Positions 1-8,774 of a DNA stretch of 64,000 bases are shown here, piece after piece. The first letter of the stretch is position 1. Each line of letters starts with the position of its first letter. The position numbers and the translations under genes are program-made. Under the pieces are notes generated by a model, which saw only the letters and a program-made list of their open reading frames with translations, was not told where the DNA came from and made no database searches. Location of the stretch: contig DATBGS010000059.1 of assembly GCA_036557885.1 (NCBI GenBank), positions 1 through 64,000 on the forward strand. The letters are read 5' to 3'. This DNA is from DATBGS01 sp036557885 (GTDB taxonomy: Bacteria; Chloroflexota; Ktedonobacteria; Ktedonobacterales; DATBGS01).

Positions 1-1
1 G

Positions 2-727
2 GAAGTTGTCTACAATCACCCGGAAGCCCTGCCATCCTGTGACCCAACGTTGTACGCTGCTGTAGACCTGGGAGTAGACGTGCTGGCTGCGTTAACTTCA
101 AACAAGAAAGGGTTCATCCCTCGGCTTGTTAATGGACGCCCCCTCAAATCTACCAACCAGTTCTACAATAAACGGCGTGCTGTGTTGCAAGCAGCATTAG
201 GGCATCCAGGCGGTACCCGCCACATGGAACGCTTAACGACCCGACGCAACCGCCGAGTCCAGCATACTCTCCACACGGCGAGCCGCTTCATCATTGATCT
301 GCTCTTGCAAGAAGGCATCGGGACGCTCATTGTGGGCAAGAATCTCCTGTGGAAGCAAGAAGTGAACATGGGCAAGGTCAACAATCAAAAGTTTGTCCAG
401 ATTCCCCATGCGCGCTTCATTGATCTGCTGACCTACAAGGCAGAGCTTGCAGGCATTCGGGTGAGCGTGCAAGAGGAAAGCTACACGTCCAAAGCCTCCT
501 TTCTTGATCTGGATGACCTGCCGGTGTACGACCCGGCCAACCCTCAAGAGTATCAGTTCAGTGGCAAGCGGGTTGAACGTGGGCTGTATCGAGCAGGCAA
601 TGGGCGGCGGATACAGGCGGATGTCAACGGAAGTTACAACACGTTGAGAAAAGCAGTCCCCGACTCCTTCGGGCAGGGGATAGAGGTGCCCGTAGTTGCG
701 CCAGTATCGGTGCAGGTGGCTTGGTGA
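2..727 (+). CDS. tnpB: TnpB-family RNA-guided nuclease, C-terminal part
   Basis: The reading frame is open from base 2, where E-V-V-Y matches the interior of the full-length copy at 14213-15493, so the gene starts upstream of the window. The visible part carries the RuvC-I aspartate in AAVDLGVD, the block LIVGKNLLWKQEVNMGK, EESYTSKASFLD and the RuvC-III aspartate in ADVNGSYN. The usual glutamate of the vvvEdl motif is a glycine here (IVGKN), so the second acidic residue is probably supplied by the EESYTSK segment, as inferred for other TnpB proteins with a rearranged active site. The CxxC pairs of the zinc ribbon are missing. It ends with TGA 46 bases before the end hairpin. Confidence 0.85.
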   Translation, partial: EVVYNHPEALPSCDPTLYAAVDLGVDVLAALTSNKKGFIPRLVNGRPLKSTNQFYNKRRAVLQAALGHPGGTRHMERLTTRRNRRVQHTLHTASRFIIDLLLQEGIGTLIVGKNLLWKQEVNMGKVNNQKFVQIPHARFIDLLTYKAELAGIRVSVQEESYTSKASFLDLDDLPVYDPANPQEYQFSGKRVERGLYRAGNGRRIQADVNGSYNTLRKAVPDSFGQGIEVPVVAPVSVQVAW

Positions 728-773
728 GTCCTGCCTTGGGCGCAGGCGGCCAGTTGTACCAGTACCAACCAAT

Positions 774-789
774 CAATAGTTCGCTATTG
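774..789 (+). repeat. Right-end hairpin of element A, likely omegaRNA 3' boundary
   Basis: CAATAG-TTCG-CTATTG is a perfect 6-bp stem with a TTCG loop. The same structure occurs at the end of copy B (14211-14226) with one base pair exchanged on both sides. In IS200/IS605 elements such hairpins are recognised by TnpA, and the guide RNA of TnpB runs through the 3' end of the gene into this region. The guide would then come from the DNA just after base 789. The RNA itself is inferred from family knowledge. Confidence 0.55.
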
Positions 790-848
790 CAAGGAAACTA
801 TTCTCTAGAAAGACATTCGCTCGCGCCTGGCCCATGAAAGGGGCGTCT

Positions 849-2216
849 ATGCGTGTTTATTTGCGGCCTTTTGCTCCCAGTCTCAGCCCCTGGATGAGCC
901 GAGTCCTCTGGCTCATAGCGCTCTTAATCGTGCCGTTGGTGGTTGGTTGTGGCGATGCCTCCCCTGGTAGCTCACCCACCGCGTTTGTTGCTCCCACAGC
1001 GCCGCCTCAGCCCGCTCCCTTGAGCCTCTATTTCAGCGGCTTTGTCTCTCCACAAGACACCCCCAATGCGTCGGCACAGCGAGCGCTCCTGGCGCTCAAT
1101 GCCAGCGATGGGAGCCTGCGCTGGACGTATCAGGCGAAAGGGCAGGTCCAGTTTCATCCAGTCCTGGACCACAACATGGTCTACATTGGCACAGCGGATG
1201 GGAACGTGGACGCGCTCGATGCTGCCAGTGGCAAGCTGCGCTGGAAGCAGTTCATCGGCAGTGGCTCGCCAGTCGTGTCCGTCGTTACCGAAGGGAGCGT
1301 CTATGGCACACGTTCCCCCACCCCTGAATACGTTCCGTTTGGTGTGCCTGCGGATGGGGCGGTCTTTGCGCTCAATACCAGCGATGGTACCTCCAGGTGG
1401 ACTACCTCGGTAACGGGCGCCGTTCTAGGGGTGGTGGATGGCGTGGTCTATGTTGGGAATGCGGAGCAACACACCCTCTTTGCGCTGCGTGCCAGTGATG
1501 GCGCGCAGCAATGGCAGTTCCATGCCTCCTATCCGCCTGAGCAAATTGCGGTGGCAGAGGGGCAGATCTTCTTGCTGGCCGCAGACCGCACGAATTCCCC
1601 CGTTGTTGCCAGTTTCACGGCGCTCAACGAAAGCTCAGGCGCCCCGCAATGGAGCTATTCAACCCAGAAGGCCCCAGGTGATATTCATCTGGTGGGGGAA
1701 GAAGCAGGCGTGGTGTATCTGCTTACGAGCGTGGCCCAGAACGAGAGTTCCTTGACATCCCTGGTGGCACTGGATGTCCGCGCAGGTACCTTGCGCTGGC
1801 AGACCAGCCCAAGCCCTGCTCTATCCGCCAGGCTCGAAAGCGGAGTGGTCTATCTGGGGGAGACAAATGGGATATTCGAGGCACGCGCTGCCGCTGATGG
1901 TTCTCTCCGCTGGCGTATCCAGACAAGTGGGAAGGATGTGGGAGCGCCTTTGCTGGTCGCTGATGGCTTGCTCTATACCTCTAGCGGAGGATTGACGGCC
2001 CTCTCCACCACAGATGGCATGGTTGCCTGGAGCTACCCATCAGATGTGTTTGTGCAGGTTCTGGCGGCTATGGAAGGGGTGCTCTATGCTGTCACGAATG
2101 CCACGCTCACCGGACAGCCGGGGGAAGATGATGTCCTCGCCTTCCAAAGCCGTGATGGAAGCGCCCTGTGGCGCTATGACGCAGGCTATGCCCAGATCTT
2201 CCCGGTGGTAGGGTGA
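849..2216 (+). CDS. PQQ-type beta-propeller lipoprotein
   Basis: A 455-residue exported protein. The N-terminus has basic residues, a hydrophobic stretch and the lipobox LVVGC, so it is probably anchored to the outer face of the membrane, followed by a Ser/Thr/Pro-rich linker. The rest consists of about nine repeats of the form L-N-A-S-D-G-S-L-R-W, typical of the PQQ/BamB-like eight- or nine-bladed propeller. No catalytic residues of a quinoprotein dehydrogenase were recognised, so a scaffold or binding role is more likely than an enzyme. I chose ATG 849 over ATG 834 because AAAGGGG sits five bases before it. Confidence 0.8.
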   Translation: MRVYLRPFAPSLSPWMSRVLWLIALLIVPLVVGCGDASPGSSPTAFVAPTAPPQPAPLSLYFSGFVSPQDTPNASAQRALLALNASDGSLRWTYQAKGQVQFHPVLDHNMVYIGTADGNVDALDAASGKLRWKQFIGSGSPVVSVVTEGSVYGTRSPTPEYVPFGVPADGAVFALNTSDGTSRWTTSVTGAVLGVVDGVVYVGNAEQHTLFALRASDGAQQWQFHASYPPEQIAVAEGQIFLLAADRTNSPVVASFTALNESSGAPQWSYSTQKAPGDIHLVGEEAGVVYLLTSVAQNESSLTSLVALDVRAGTLRWQTSPSPALSARLESGVVYLGETNGIFEARAAADGSLRWRIQTSGKDVGAPLLVADGLLYTSSGGLTALSTTDGMVAWSYPSDVFVQVLAAMEGVLYAVTNATLTGQPGEDDVLAFQSRDGSALWRYDAGYAQIFPVVG

Positions 2217-2372
2217 GTCCCATGCCAGGCTGTAAATAGCCAAAACTCGCCACGACCTGCCCAAAGGTGCAGGGGTAGAATCTCGCCTTGAGAACAGGGT
2301 GCGCAGCAGGGGAGGGTGTTAGAATGGGTGCAGACGATCTTGTGTTCCAGACATCCACCAGGAGGTACTGCT

Positions 2373-4160
2373 ATGACCATGACATCCCAACCCTCAACAC
2401 GAACGAACTGGCAGCGCGTGGCGGCTTTCTCGGACCTGGACGCACGTGGGTGCAAGACGGTGCATGTGGCCGGTCGCACGCTGGTCCTCTGGCACTCTGA
2501 GGGGCAGGTATATGCGCTGGATAACCGTTGCCCGCACATGGGCTTTCCCCTGGATCGTGGCACCTGCCGCGCTGGCATTCTGACCTGCCACTGGCATGCG
2601 GCCCGCTTTGATCTGCGCACGGGTGGCACGTTTGACCAGTTTGCGGATGATGTGCAGGTCTTCCCAGTGGAGGTGCGCGACGATGACATTTGGGTGGATG
2701 TTGGTGGGGAGCGCGACCTGCGCACCCACGCTCGCGCACGGCTGCGCGATGGGTTGGAGCAAGATATTCGTCTAGTGCTGGCGAAGAGCGCAATTGCGCT
2801 ACTCGATCAGGAGGGGGACGCCCGCGAGCCACTTGGCATGGGGCTGGAGTTTGGCGTCCATCAGCGGCGCATGGGCTGGGGCCAGGGCTTGACTATGCTC
2901 ACCTGTTTTGGCAACCTCTTGCCCTATCTGGACGCCGAAGATCGCCCCCGCGCGGTGTATCAGGGCCTGGATGCCGTCTCGCGGGAAACCGCCGGGGCAG
3001 CGCCGCGCTTTGTCCTCAAGCCGCTGCCCGGTCCAACGCCAGAGGCGCCCACACTCAAGCGCTGGTTCCGGCAATTCCTGGCGGTGCGCGATGATGAGGG
3101 CGCTGAGCGCGTGCTGGTCAGCGCCGTGCGAGCGGGCCTTAGCCAGGCGGAACTGGCCGAACTGCTCTTTGCTGCCGCTACGGATTACCGCTATCTGCAA
3201 ATTGGGCACGCGCTGGACTTTGTGAACAAGGCGCTGGAGGCGCTCGATCTGGTGGGGTGGGAGCCAGACCTGGCCGAGGCGGTGTTGAGCAGTGTGGTGC
3301 GGGGCATCGCGGTGGGCAGCCGTCAGGAGGAGAGCAACGCCTGGCGCCATCCCGTTGATCTGGTGGCTCTGTTGGAGCAGGCGTTCCCGCAGCTTCCAGA
3401 GGCGTTGGCGGAAGGACGCCAGTCGCGCGGAGCGTGGGCCGGGCGGGTGGCGCTGGCCGAGCGCGTGCTCGCAGATGACCCCCAGGCGACAATTGAGGCG
3501 CTACTTCGGGCGCTGCGTGAGGGCGCGACGCCAGAGCAGGTAGCAGGTGCGGTGAGCTATGCGGCAGCGCTGCGGATTGCCCGCTTCCATCTGAGCAACG
3601 AGTTTGGCGATTGGGATACAACGTTGCATACCTTCACCTTTGCCCATGCCGTCCATCGGGGTATGCGACGCATTGCAGCGGTGCCAGAGCCGGAGACGGC
3701 CCAGGCGGAACTGCTGCGCGGAGTGATGGATGCCGCCATGAGCATCTATCTGGACCGCTTCCTCAACATTCCTCCGGCGAAGCTTCCAGAGCCGCAGCCC
3801 AAGGGGCGCCAACCTGAGCAGGTGTTGGAACAGTTGATGCCGCTCCTGGATAAGCAACAGCAGGTGAATGAGGCGGGAGAGCTTGTGGCAAGGTATCTGG
3901 GTGAAGGAGGAGAAGATTGGCGCCTGCTGGCGCGGCTGGGCAAGGCGCTGCTGCGCGAGGATCGTGATTTCCACAGCATCCAGACGTTGGAGGCAGCTTT
4001 CAGCGAATACGAACTGCTGCGTGGCACGCCGGAAGCAGTGCATATGTTGATTGCAGCAGCGCGCTACCTGGCGGCGCATGCGCCCACACCGCGCGCGCAG
4101 GGGCAGACCTATCAGATTGCCCTGCGCCTGCATCGGGGTGAGAATCTGTTCGAGGGATAA
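2373..4160 (+). CDS. Rieske [2Fe-2S] protein with long helical C-terminal domain
   Basis: A 595-residue cytoplasmic protein starting at ATG 2373 after AGGAGG. Residues about 12-115 form a Rieske ferredoxin domain with C53-P-H55 and C72-H-W-H75, the C-x-H...C-x2-H set that binds a [2Fe-2S] cluster. Residues about 130-595 look almost wholly alpha-helical with many acidic and Leu/Ala-rich helices and no transmembrane segment. I do not recognise this tail; it is not the catalytic domain of ring-hydroxylating oxygenases, since no mononuclear iron motif was seen. The Mth938-fold gene follows 17 bases later, so the two are probably cotranscribed. An electron carrier fused to its own effector is an inference. 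Confidence 0.75.
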   Translation: MTMTSQPSTRTNWQRVAAFSDLDARGCKTVHVAGRTLVLWHSEGQVYALDNRCPHMGFPLDRGTCRAGILTCHWHAARFDLRTGGTFDQFADDVQVFPVEVRDDDIWVDVGGERDLRTHARARLRDGLEQDIRLVLAKSAIALLDQEGDAREPLGMGLEFGVHQRRMGWGQGLTMLTCFGNLLPYLDAEDRPRAVYQGLDAVSRETAGAAPRFVLKPLPGPTPEAPTLKRWFRQFLAVRDDEGAERVLVSAVRAGLSQAELAELLFAAATDYRYLQIGHALDFVNKALEALDLVGWEPDLAEAVLSSVVRGIAVGSRQEESNAWRHPVDLVALLEQAFPQLPEALAEGRQSRGAWAGRVALAERVLADDPQATIEALLRALREGATPEQVAGAVSYAAALRIARFHLSNEFGDWDTTLHTFTFAHAVHRGMRRIAAVPEPETAQAELLRGVMDAAMSIYLDRFLNIPPAKLPEPQPKGRQPEQVLEQLMPLLDKQQQVNEAGELVARYLGEGGEDWRLLARLGKALLREDRDFHSIQTLEAAFSEYELLRGTPEAVHMLIAAARYLAAHAPTPRAQGQTYQIALRLHRGENLFEG

Positions 4161-4177
4161 CACGTGGGGACACGACC

Positions 4178-4540
4178 ATGAAGCCCAGCATTGATCAGAC
4201 GACGTTTGGTTCGATTACGATTGAGGGGCAGCGCTTCGAGCACGATGTCCTGATTCGGCTGAGCGGTCAGATCAAAAAGCGCAAGAAGAAGCTCTCCAAG
4301 GCGGTCTATGGCACCTCGCATGTGCTGTCCGAGGCCGAGGCCAGGCAGGTCTATGAGCAAGGGGTGAAGCGCCTGATTCTTGGCACGGGGCAATATGACA
4401 GCGTTACTCTGTCGGAGGAAGCAGCAGCCTATTTCCAGCGCAAGCACTGCCAGGTCGAGCGATACCCCACTCCCCAGGCCATTCACGCCTGGAACGAAAG
4501 CCAGGGCGCGGTGGTTGGCCTCTTTCACATCACCTGCTGA
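4178..4540 (+). CDS. Mth938-like domain protein
   Basis: 120 residues. The pattern SITIEGQRFEHDVLIRLSG near the start, the central VKRLILGTGQYDSVTLSEEA and the tail ending GAVVGLFHITC match the small Mth938/NDUFAF3 fold. In some lineages this family assists respiratory complex assembly, but its bacterial role is not established. It sits directly after the Rieske fusion gene, suggesting a common function around redox cofactors or complex assembly; that link is inference from spacing. The lysine-rich stretch KKRKKK at about residues 42-47 is a local oddity. Confidence 0.75.
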   Translation: MKPSIDQTTFGSITIEGQRFEHDVLIRLSGQIKKRKKKLSKAVYGTSHVLSEAEARQVYEQGVKRLILGTGQYDSVTLSEEAAAYFQRKHCQVERYPTPQAIHAWNESQGAVVGLFHITC

Positions 4541-4629
4541 GCCAGAACACTAGCTTTAAGGGGCGCATCCCATCAGCCATTATCAAGAGGGAAGCGCCTT
4601 TTTCAGGAAGAGAACTCAGGAGAGATTCT

Positions 4630-5670
4630 ATGACCACCATCTACATTGCTTTGCCCGATGGGTTGCTGGTGCTGCGGCGAAAGCCAGGGCACTGGCAAGC
4701 CCAAAGCCAGCTTGAGGGGCTGCCGACCTACTGCATCGCGGCTGATCCCCTCCAGCCAGAACACCTCTACGCTGGCACGTTTGGGCGCGGCTTGTGGCGA
4801 AGCATGGATGCTGGCGCGAGCTGGCAGCCCGCCGGAGATGGTATTCGTTCACCACAGATCATGGCGGTGGTGGTGAGTCGGGCCGAGCGGGTTGGAGCTT
4901 TTGGCGTCGTGTATGCGGGGACCGAACCCAGCGCGCTGTACCGCTCCGAGGATGGCGGAAAGACCTGGCAGGAACTTACGAGCCTGCTCACCCTGCCCTC
5001 GGCGCCAACCTGGAGCTTTCCGCCCCGCCCCTACACCAGCCACGTCCGCGCTATTGGCCTTGACCCACACCAGGCGGGGCGGTTGTATGTGGCAATTGAG
5101 GCGGGCGCGTTGGTGCGGAGCTTCGACGGCGGCCAGACCTGGGAGGACCGCAAGCCGGACGGACCCTTCGATACCCATACACTCGGCTTGCCCCACCAGC
5201 CACCAGGCCGCATCTATTCCGCAGCGGGCGATGGTTTTATGCAACCAGGCCAGGGCTTTGTGGAGAGCCGTGATGGCGGCGACACCTGGGAGCGGCCCGG
5301 CGCTGGACTACAGCATCACTATCTTTGGGGGCTGGCTGTTGACCCAGGCAGCCCAGAGACGCTGGTCGTCTCGGCAGCCGACGGCCCACAGCAGGCCCAC
5401 AACCCCCTGAGCGCCGCGTCGGCCATCTATCGCCGTGTCAGCGAGGGAAGCTGGCAGCAGGTGCAGGACGGGCTGCCTGCCTCGCGGGGGATGCTCGCCT
5501 CGCAGCTTTCCGCCAACGAAGCCGAACCTGGGGTCTTCTATGCGGCGAACAACCAGGGCGTGTATCGGTCAGCAGATGCCGGACTCACCTGGGAGCGACT
5601 CGATATGGCCTGGCCGGAACAGGAGCACAGGTCACGTGCTGAAGGGCTACTGGTCTGCGAGGTCGGCTAG
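4630..5670 (+). CDS. Asp-box (BNR/sortilin-type) propeller protein
   Basis: 346 residues, ATG after AGGAG. Five Asp-box motifs of the type S-x-D-x-G-x-x-W are visible (SMDAGASW, SEDGGKTW, SFDGGQTW, SRDGGDTW, SADAGLTW), spaced as blades of a beta-propeller. There is no signal peptide, so it is probably cytoplasmic or exported by an unseen route. Asp-box proteins include sialidases and photosystem assembly factors; no sialidase catalytic set was seen. It closes a run of four same-strand genes from 849. Confidence 0.8.
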   Translation: MTTIYIALPDGLLVLRRKPGHWQAQSQLEGLPTYCIAADPLQPEHLYAGTFGRGLWRSMDAGASWQPAGDGIRSPQIMAVVVSRAERVGAFGVVYAGTEPSALYRSEDGGKTWQELTSLLTLPSAPTWSFPPRPYTSHVRAIGLDPHQAGRLYVAIEAGALVRSFDGGQTWEDRKPDGPFDTHTLGLPHQPPGRIYSAAGDGFMQPGQGFVESRDGGDTWERPGAGLQHHYLWGLAVDPGSPETLVVSAADGPQQAHNPLSAASAIYRRVSEGSWQQVQDGLPASRGMLASQLSANEAEPGVFYAANNQGVYRSADAGLTWERLDMAWPEQEHRSRAEGLLVCEVG

Positions 5671-5737
5671 TGCCTCGCTCAAGTGCACCGTGTTTTTTGT
5701 TTGAGCCTGTGCGGGAGGAGTGCTTATAGCGCACCTC

Positions 5738-6385
5738 CTACCCCTCCCCCAGCCCGGCTTCGCGCGCGCGGAGTACCGCCTGCGCCCGATCAGCGACCTG
5801 GAGTTTGCTGAAGATGTTGGAGACATGGTTGCGCACGGTCTTGAGTGTCAAGCCCAGGTGGTCTGCAATCTCCTGGTTGTTCTGGCCTTGTGCCATCAGG
5901 GCCAGCAGCTCTGTTTCTCTGTCGCTCAGTTCGGGGAAGACGCGCGGGGTGGCGGGCTGGAAGGTAGCGAAGAAGCGCAATAAGCGTTTGGCGATGTTGG
6001 GACCAAAAATCACTTCGCCCCTGGCTACTGCCCGAATTGCCAGCAGCATTTCGGCCTGATTCGCCCCTTTGAGGATGTAGCCTTTCGCCCCGGCACGCAT
6101 GGCGGCAAAAACCGATGCGTCATCTTCGAGCATCGTCACCATCAAGATGGCAACGTGTGGACTGGCCGCCACGATCTCACGAGTCGCGGTGATGCCGTTC
6201 GTACCCGGCATTTTGATGTCCATCAGGATCACATCGGGCTGCAAGGTGACTGCCAGGCTGATCACTTCCTCTCCGCTTGCGGCTTCACCGACCACCTCCG
6301 TATCGGGCACCGAGTCCAATAACCCGTGCATCCCATCCCGAAAGAGCGGATGATCGTCAGCAATAAGAATGCGTATCGTGTTCAT
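5738..6385 (-). CDS. NarL/FixJ-type response regulator
   Basis: 215 residues: receiver domain (about 1-125) with acidic pocket DD near residues 10-11 and phospho-acceptor D56 in ILMDIKMPG, then a LuxR-type HTH (about 150-212) with ELSDRETELLALMAQGQNNQEIA and TVRNHVSNIFSKLQV. The ATG lies in the TGATG overlap with the stop of the kinase gene, so the two are translationally coupled. A TTG three bases upstream could also start it and has better spacing to GGGAG, but the ATG aligns with the paralogue at 11366-12010. It is the output partner of the kinase at 6385-8622. Confidence 0.9.
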   Translation of the reverse strand: MNTIRILIADDHPLFRDGMHGLLDSVPDTEVVGEAASGEEVISLAVTLQPDVILMDIKMPGTNGITATREIVAASPHVAILMVTMLEDDASVFAAMRAGAKGYILKGANQAEMLLAIRAVARGEVIFGPNIAKRLLRFFATFQPATPRVFPELSDRETELLALMAQGQNNQEIADHLGLTLKTVRNHVSNIFSKLQVADRAQAVLRAREAGLGEG

Positions 6386-8622
6386 CAAGACGCTTCTCCC
6401 AGCGCTGTCAGAGGTAGTTTTGGCTCAAGGGGAGCAGCAAGGGTGGGCAGCAAACAGGGCAGCCGAACACGGACGCCTGTCCCTCCGGTGGGGAGTGACT
6501 CAATCTCCCAGCTTCCCCCAAGCTCTTCTGCGCGCTCGCGCATCGAAGCCAGACCCACTCCTGTACCTCGTATCGGCGGAAGCCCGCGCCCGTTGTCTAT
6601 GATCGAGAGTTCCAACGCTTGCTCACGCTCACGCAGCGCCAGAGAGATCACACAGCGACTGGCCTGGGCGTGCCGGACCACGTTGGTAAGCGCTTCTTGA
6701 GCGATGCGGAACAGGGCCACCTCAACTGCGGCTGGCAAGGGTGGCAGATTGGTGGGCGCCTCCAGGCTGATATGGAGCGCCTGATTGCCCAGGTCGCTGT
6801 ATTGCAGGATTTGCTCGTGCAGTGCTGGGAGCAGGCCCAATTCGTCAAGCGCTGGTGGGCGCAGCGCGTTCACCAGACGGCGCACATCGGCCACTGCCTC
6901 CTGGGTGCGCGTGATCAGATCGGAGAGCAGCGGGTCAGCCAGCGGATCATGCGCCAGGCGGTTGCGAGCTGTCTCCAGCTTGAGGGTCAGGCTGGCGAGC
7001 CGAGGCCCCAACCCATCGTGCAGGTCGCGGCGCAGACGACGGCGCTCCTCCTCCCGCGCCGACACCAGCCGCTCGCGGGAGCGCTGCAAGTCGCTGGTCA
7101 GACGCTGCAAATCAGCGGTGAGGCGCACCGCGTGGACGGCCACGCTCACCTGGCGAGCCAGTTCATGCAGCAGCCGTTGATCAACATCGGTCAAGGACTC
7201 ACCAGGCGAGCGTGGCGCGAGAACCAGTTCCCCCACGACTTCCTGCTGGTAGACCAGCGGGACACGCAGGCGCGGCTCGTGGTCCTCTGCGCTCCCGTAG
7301 GAGGCAACGGTCATGGATTCGGCAGAAGCTGGCCCGTTCCGTTTCCAGGCGATGGCGGCAGCGGGGAGTTTGAGCGCCTGGGCCACCGTCTCCACAATAG
7401 TGGGCAGCACTTTCTCAGGGGCAAGCGTGGTTTCCAGGCGCTGCCCCAGGCGCAAGAGGACACGGTAGGGGTCGTCACGCTCCCCAAACATCAGATGGTT
7501 GACGGCTCGTTGGAGCCGCTCGCGCAGCGGGTGAAAGAGAACCGCAATGATGCCAGTCGCCAGAAGCGAAAAGAACAGATTTCCCAGCGAGGAAAGCAGC
7601 GTCCCAAAGCCCACGACAACCAGCAGATAGAGGCCAATAATGCCTGCTGTGAGCAGCCCATACACCAGCGTGCGATTGATGAGCAGATCAACTTCCCAGA
7701 GCCGATAGCGCAGCATGGCAAAGCCGATGGTGAGCGGGATGAGGAGCACAATGCCGGGAAGCGTCACCTCGCTAAACAAGATATAGAGCGTGTGCACCGG
7801 CCCCGGTTGGCGCAAAGCTGGAAAGGCGAGCGCGGGCAAGATATTGGCGACATCTATCGGTATGGCAACGAGCATGGCGAACAGCACCCATTTGGTTTGC
7901 TGGCGCTGGACAACACTGGATACCCGGTGGTAGCGGTAGAGTTGGGCAAACAGCAGCACGCCCTCCACGATAATCACCGGCGCGGCCAGGAGCAGCGGCG
8001 GCCACTGCGCAAAAGAAAAAGGCCAGTTCGACGGCACGTACAGGGGTACCTGGGAGACAAGGAATCCCAGGACCAGCCAGCGCGTCCAACCAGGGACAAA
8101 ACGGCCATCGGGGAAGAGCGCAAAGAAGAGGGGGATGAAACTCCAGGCCAGCCCTTGCAGGCAGGTGATCAGAATCCCACCGGGTGAGGTAGGACCAAGC
8201 ACAATCGCCAAAAACGGGTTGACCGGGGAGAAGTTTGTGCCCAGCAGCACGAGCGCCAGGGCGACAAACAACGTCATCCAGTCATCAGAGCGGCGCCAAA
8301 AAATCACAAGACCGATCCCAATCCAGAAGAGCGCCAGCACATTCACCAGGGCCGTGTTGAATGTGGCGTACTCATCAGTCAAAGGGGTGTACTGCAAGAC
8401 AAGCGCCGTATATCCGTTGATTGTCGGGGCAACCTGAAGCGGTTGGGCAGGGAGTGGGCTGGCATGCAAGTGGAGATAATAGACTAGAAGGGCGGCCATG
8501 AATACTCCAACCGAGAGGAGCGCCAGCGTCACCCACACGCTTCTGGCAATGAGCAGACGTGTCCCATGCAGGCGCGAGCCTGCCGACGATGGCGTCGAAA
8601 CGAGTGTTTTTCGTGGTGACAT
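6385..8622 (-). CDS. Multi-pass sensor histidine kinase, HisKA_3/NarX class
   Basis: 745 residues from the ATG preceded by GAGGAGA; earlier in-frame starts lack a binding site. The N-terminal ~390 residues hold about ten hydrophobic segments, followed by a GAF-like region. The dimerisation/phospho-acceptor block is EEERRRLRRDLHDGLGPRLA and the ATPase domain shows an N-box (EALTNVVRHAQ) and G-boxes (DNGRGLPP, GTGVGLASMRERAEELGG). It phosphorylates the regulator encoded by the overlapping downstream gene. Sequence and layout closely parallel the pair at 11366-14137, so the two pairs come from a duplication; the stimulus cannot be read from the sequence. Confidence 0.88.
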   Translation of the reverse strand: MSPRKTLVSTPSSAGSRLHGTRLLIARSVWVTLALLSVGVFMAALLVYYLHLHASPLPAQPLQVAPTINGYTALVLQYTPLTDEYATFNTALVNVLALFWIGIGLVIFWRRSDDWMTLFVALALVLLGTNFSPVNPFLAIVLGPTSPGGILITCLQGLAWSFIPLFFALFPDGRFVPGWTRWLVLGFLVSQVPLYVPSNWPFSFAQWPPLLLAAPVIIVEGVLLFAQLYRYHRVSSVVQRQQTKWVLFAMLVAIPIDVANILPALAFPALRQPGPVHTLYILFSEVTLPGIVLLIPLTIGFAMLRYRLWEVDLLINRTLVYGLLTAGIIGLYLLVVVGFGTLLSSLGNLFFSLLATGIIAVLFHPLRERLQRAVNHLMFGERDDPYRVLLRLGQRLETTLAPEKVLPTIVETVAQALKLPAAAIAWKRNGPASAESMTVASYGSAEDHEPRLRVPLVYQQEVVGELVLAPRSPGESLTDVDQRLLHELARQVSVAVHAVRLTADLQRLTSDLQRSRERLVSAREEERRRLRRDLHDGLGPRLASLTLKLETARNRLAHDPLADPLLSDLITRTQEAVADVRRLVNALRPPALDELGLLPALHEQILQYSDLGNQALHISLEAPTNLPPLPAAVEVALFRIAQEALTNVVRHAQASRCVISLALREREQALELSIIDNGRGLPPIRGTGVGLASMRERAEELGGSWEIESLPTGGTGVRVRLPCLLPTLAAPLEPKLPLTALGEAS

Positions 8623-8664
8623 CAGGAAATCTCTCCTCGGCACCCAGGGCATCGGCCCCAGGCG

Positions 8665-8699
8665 CGGCTGCACCAAGTGCGGCTGCACGTAGTATTATA
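8665..8699 (-). promoter_or_regulatory. -10 box and direct repeat upstream of the first kinase
   Basis: On the minus strand a perfect TATAAT lies at 8694-8699. Just downstream the 9-mer CGGCTGCAC (plus-strand reading) occurs twice, at 8665-8673 and 8680-8688, 15 bases apart, spanning the expected start of transcription. No good -35 hexamer was found, so an activator may be needed; the repeats are candidate binding sites. Confidence 0.4.
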
Positions 8700-8774
8700 A
8701 ACCCATAGCATGGCCCGTTTTTGTGGAGAAAGGAACCTGGCCTGGGCGCCAGGCTCCTCAACTCTCACGAGCAA

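Larger units (their letters stand above)
1..789 (+). mobile_element. tnpB-only IS200/IS605-type element, copy A (3' part)
   Basis: The window opens inside a tnpB gene and the element ends near a small hairpin at 774-789. It belongs to the same family as the element at 14211-15700: the two proteins align without gaps over most of their shared length and the DNA after both genes shares AGTACCAAC followed by the hairpin. No tnpA lies next to it in the window, so it would depend on a transposase supplied elsewhere. The left end is outside the window and the exact right boundary was not determined. Confidence 0.7.

Noticed and set aside
6619..8187. 522-residue open frame on the plus strand opposite the first kinase
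   Set aside because: Antisense shadow of a GC-rich gene: low-complexity Gln/Arg/Gly-rich translation, no motif and no ribosome binding site, whereas the kinase has complete catalytic motifs.
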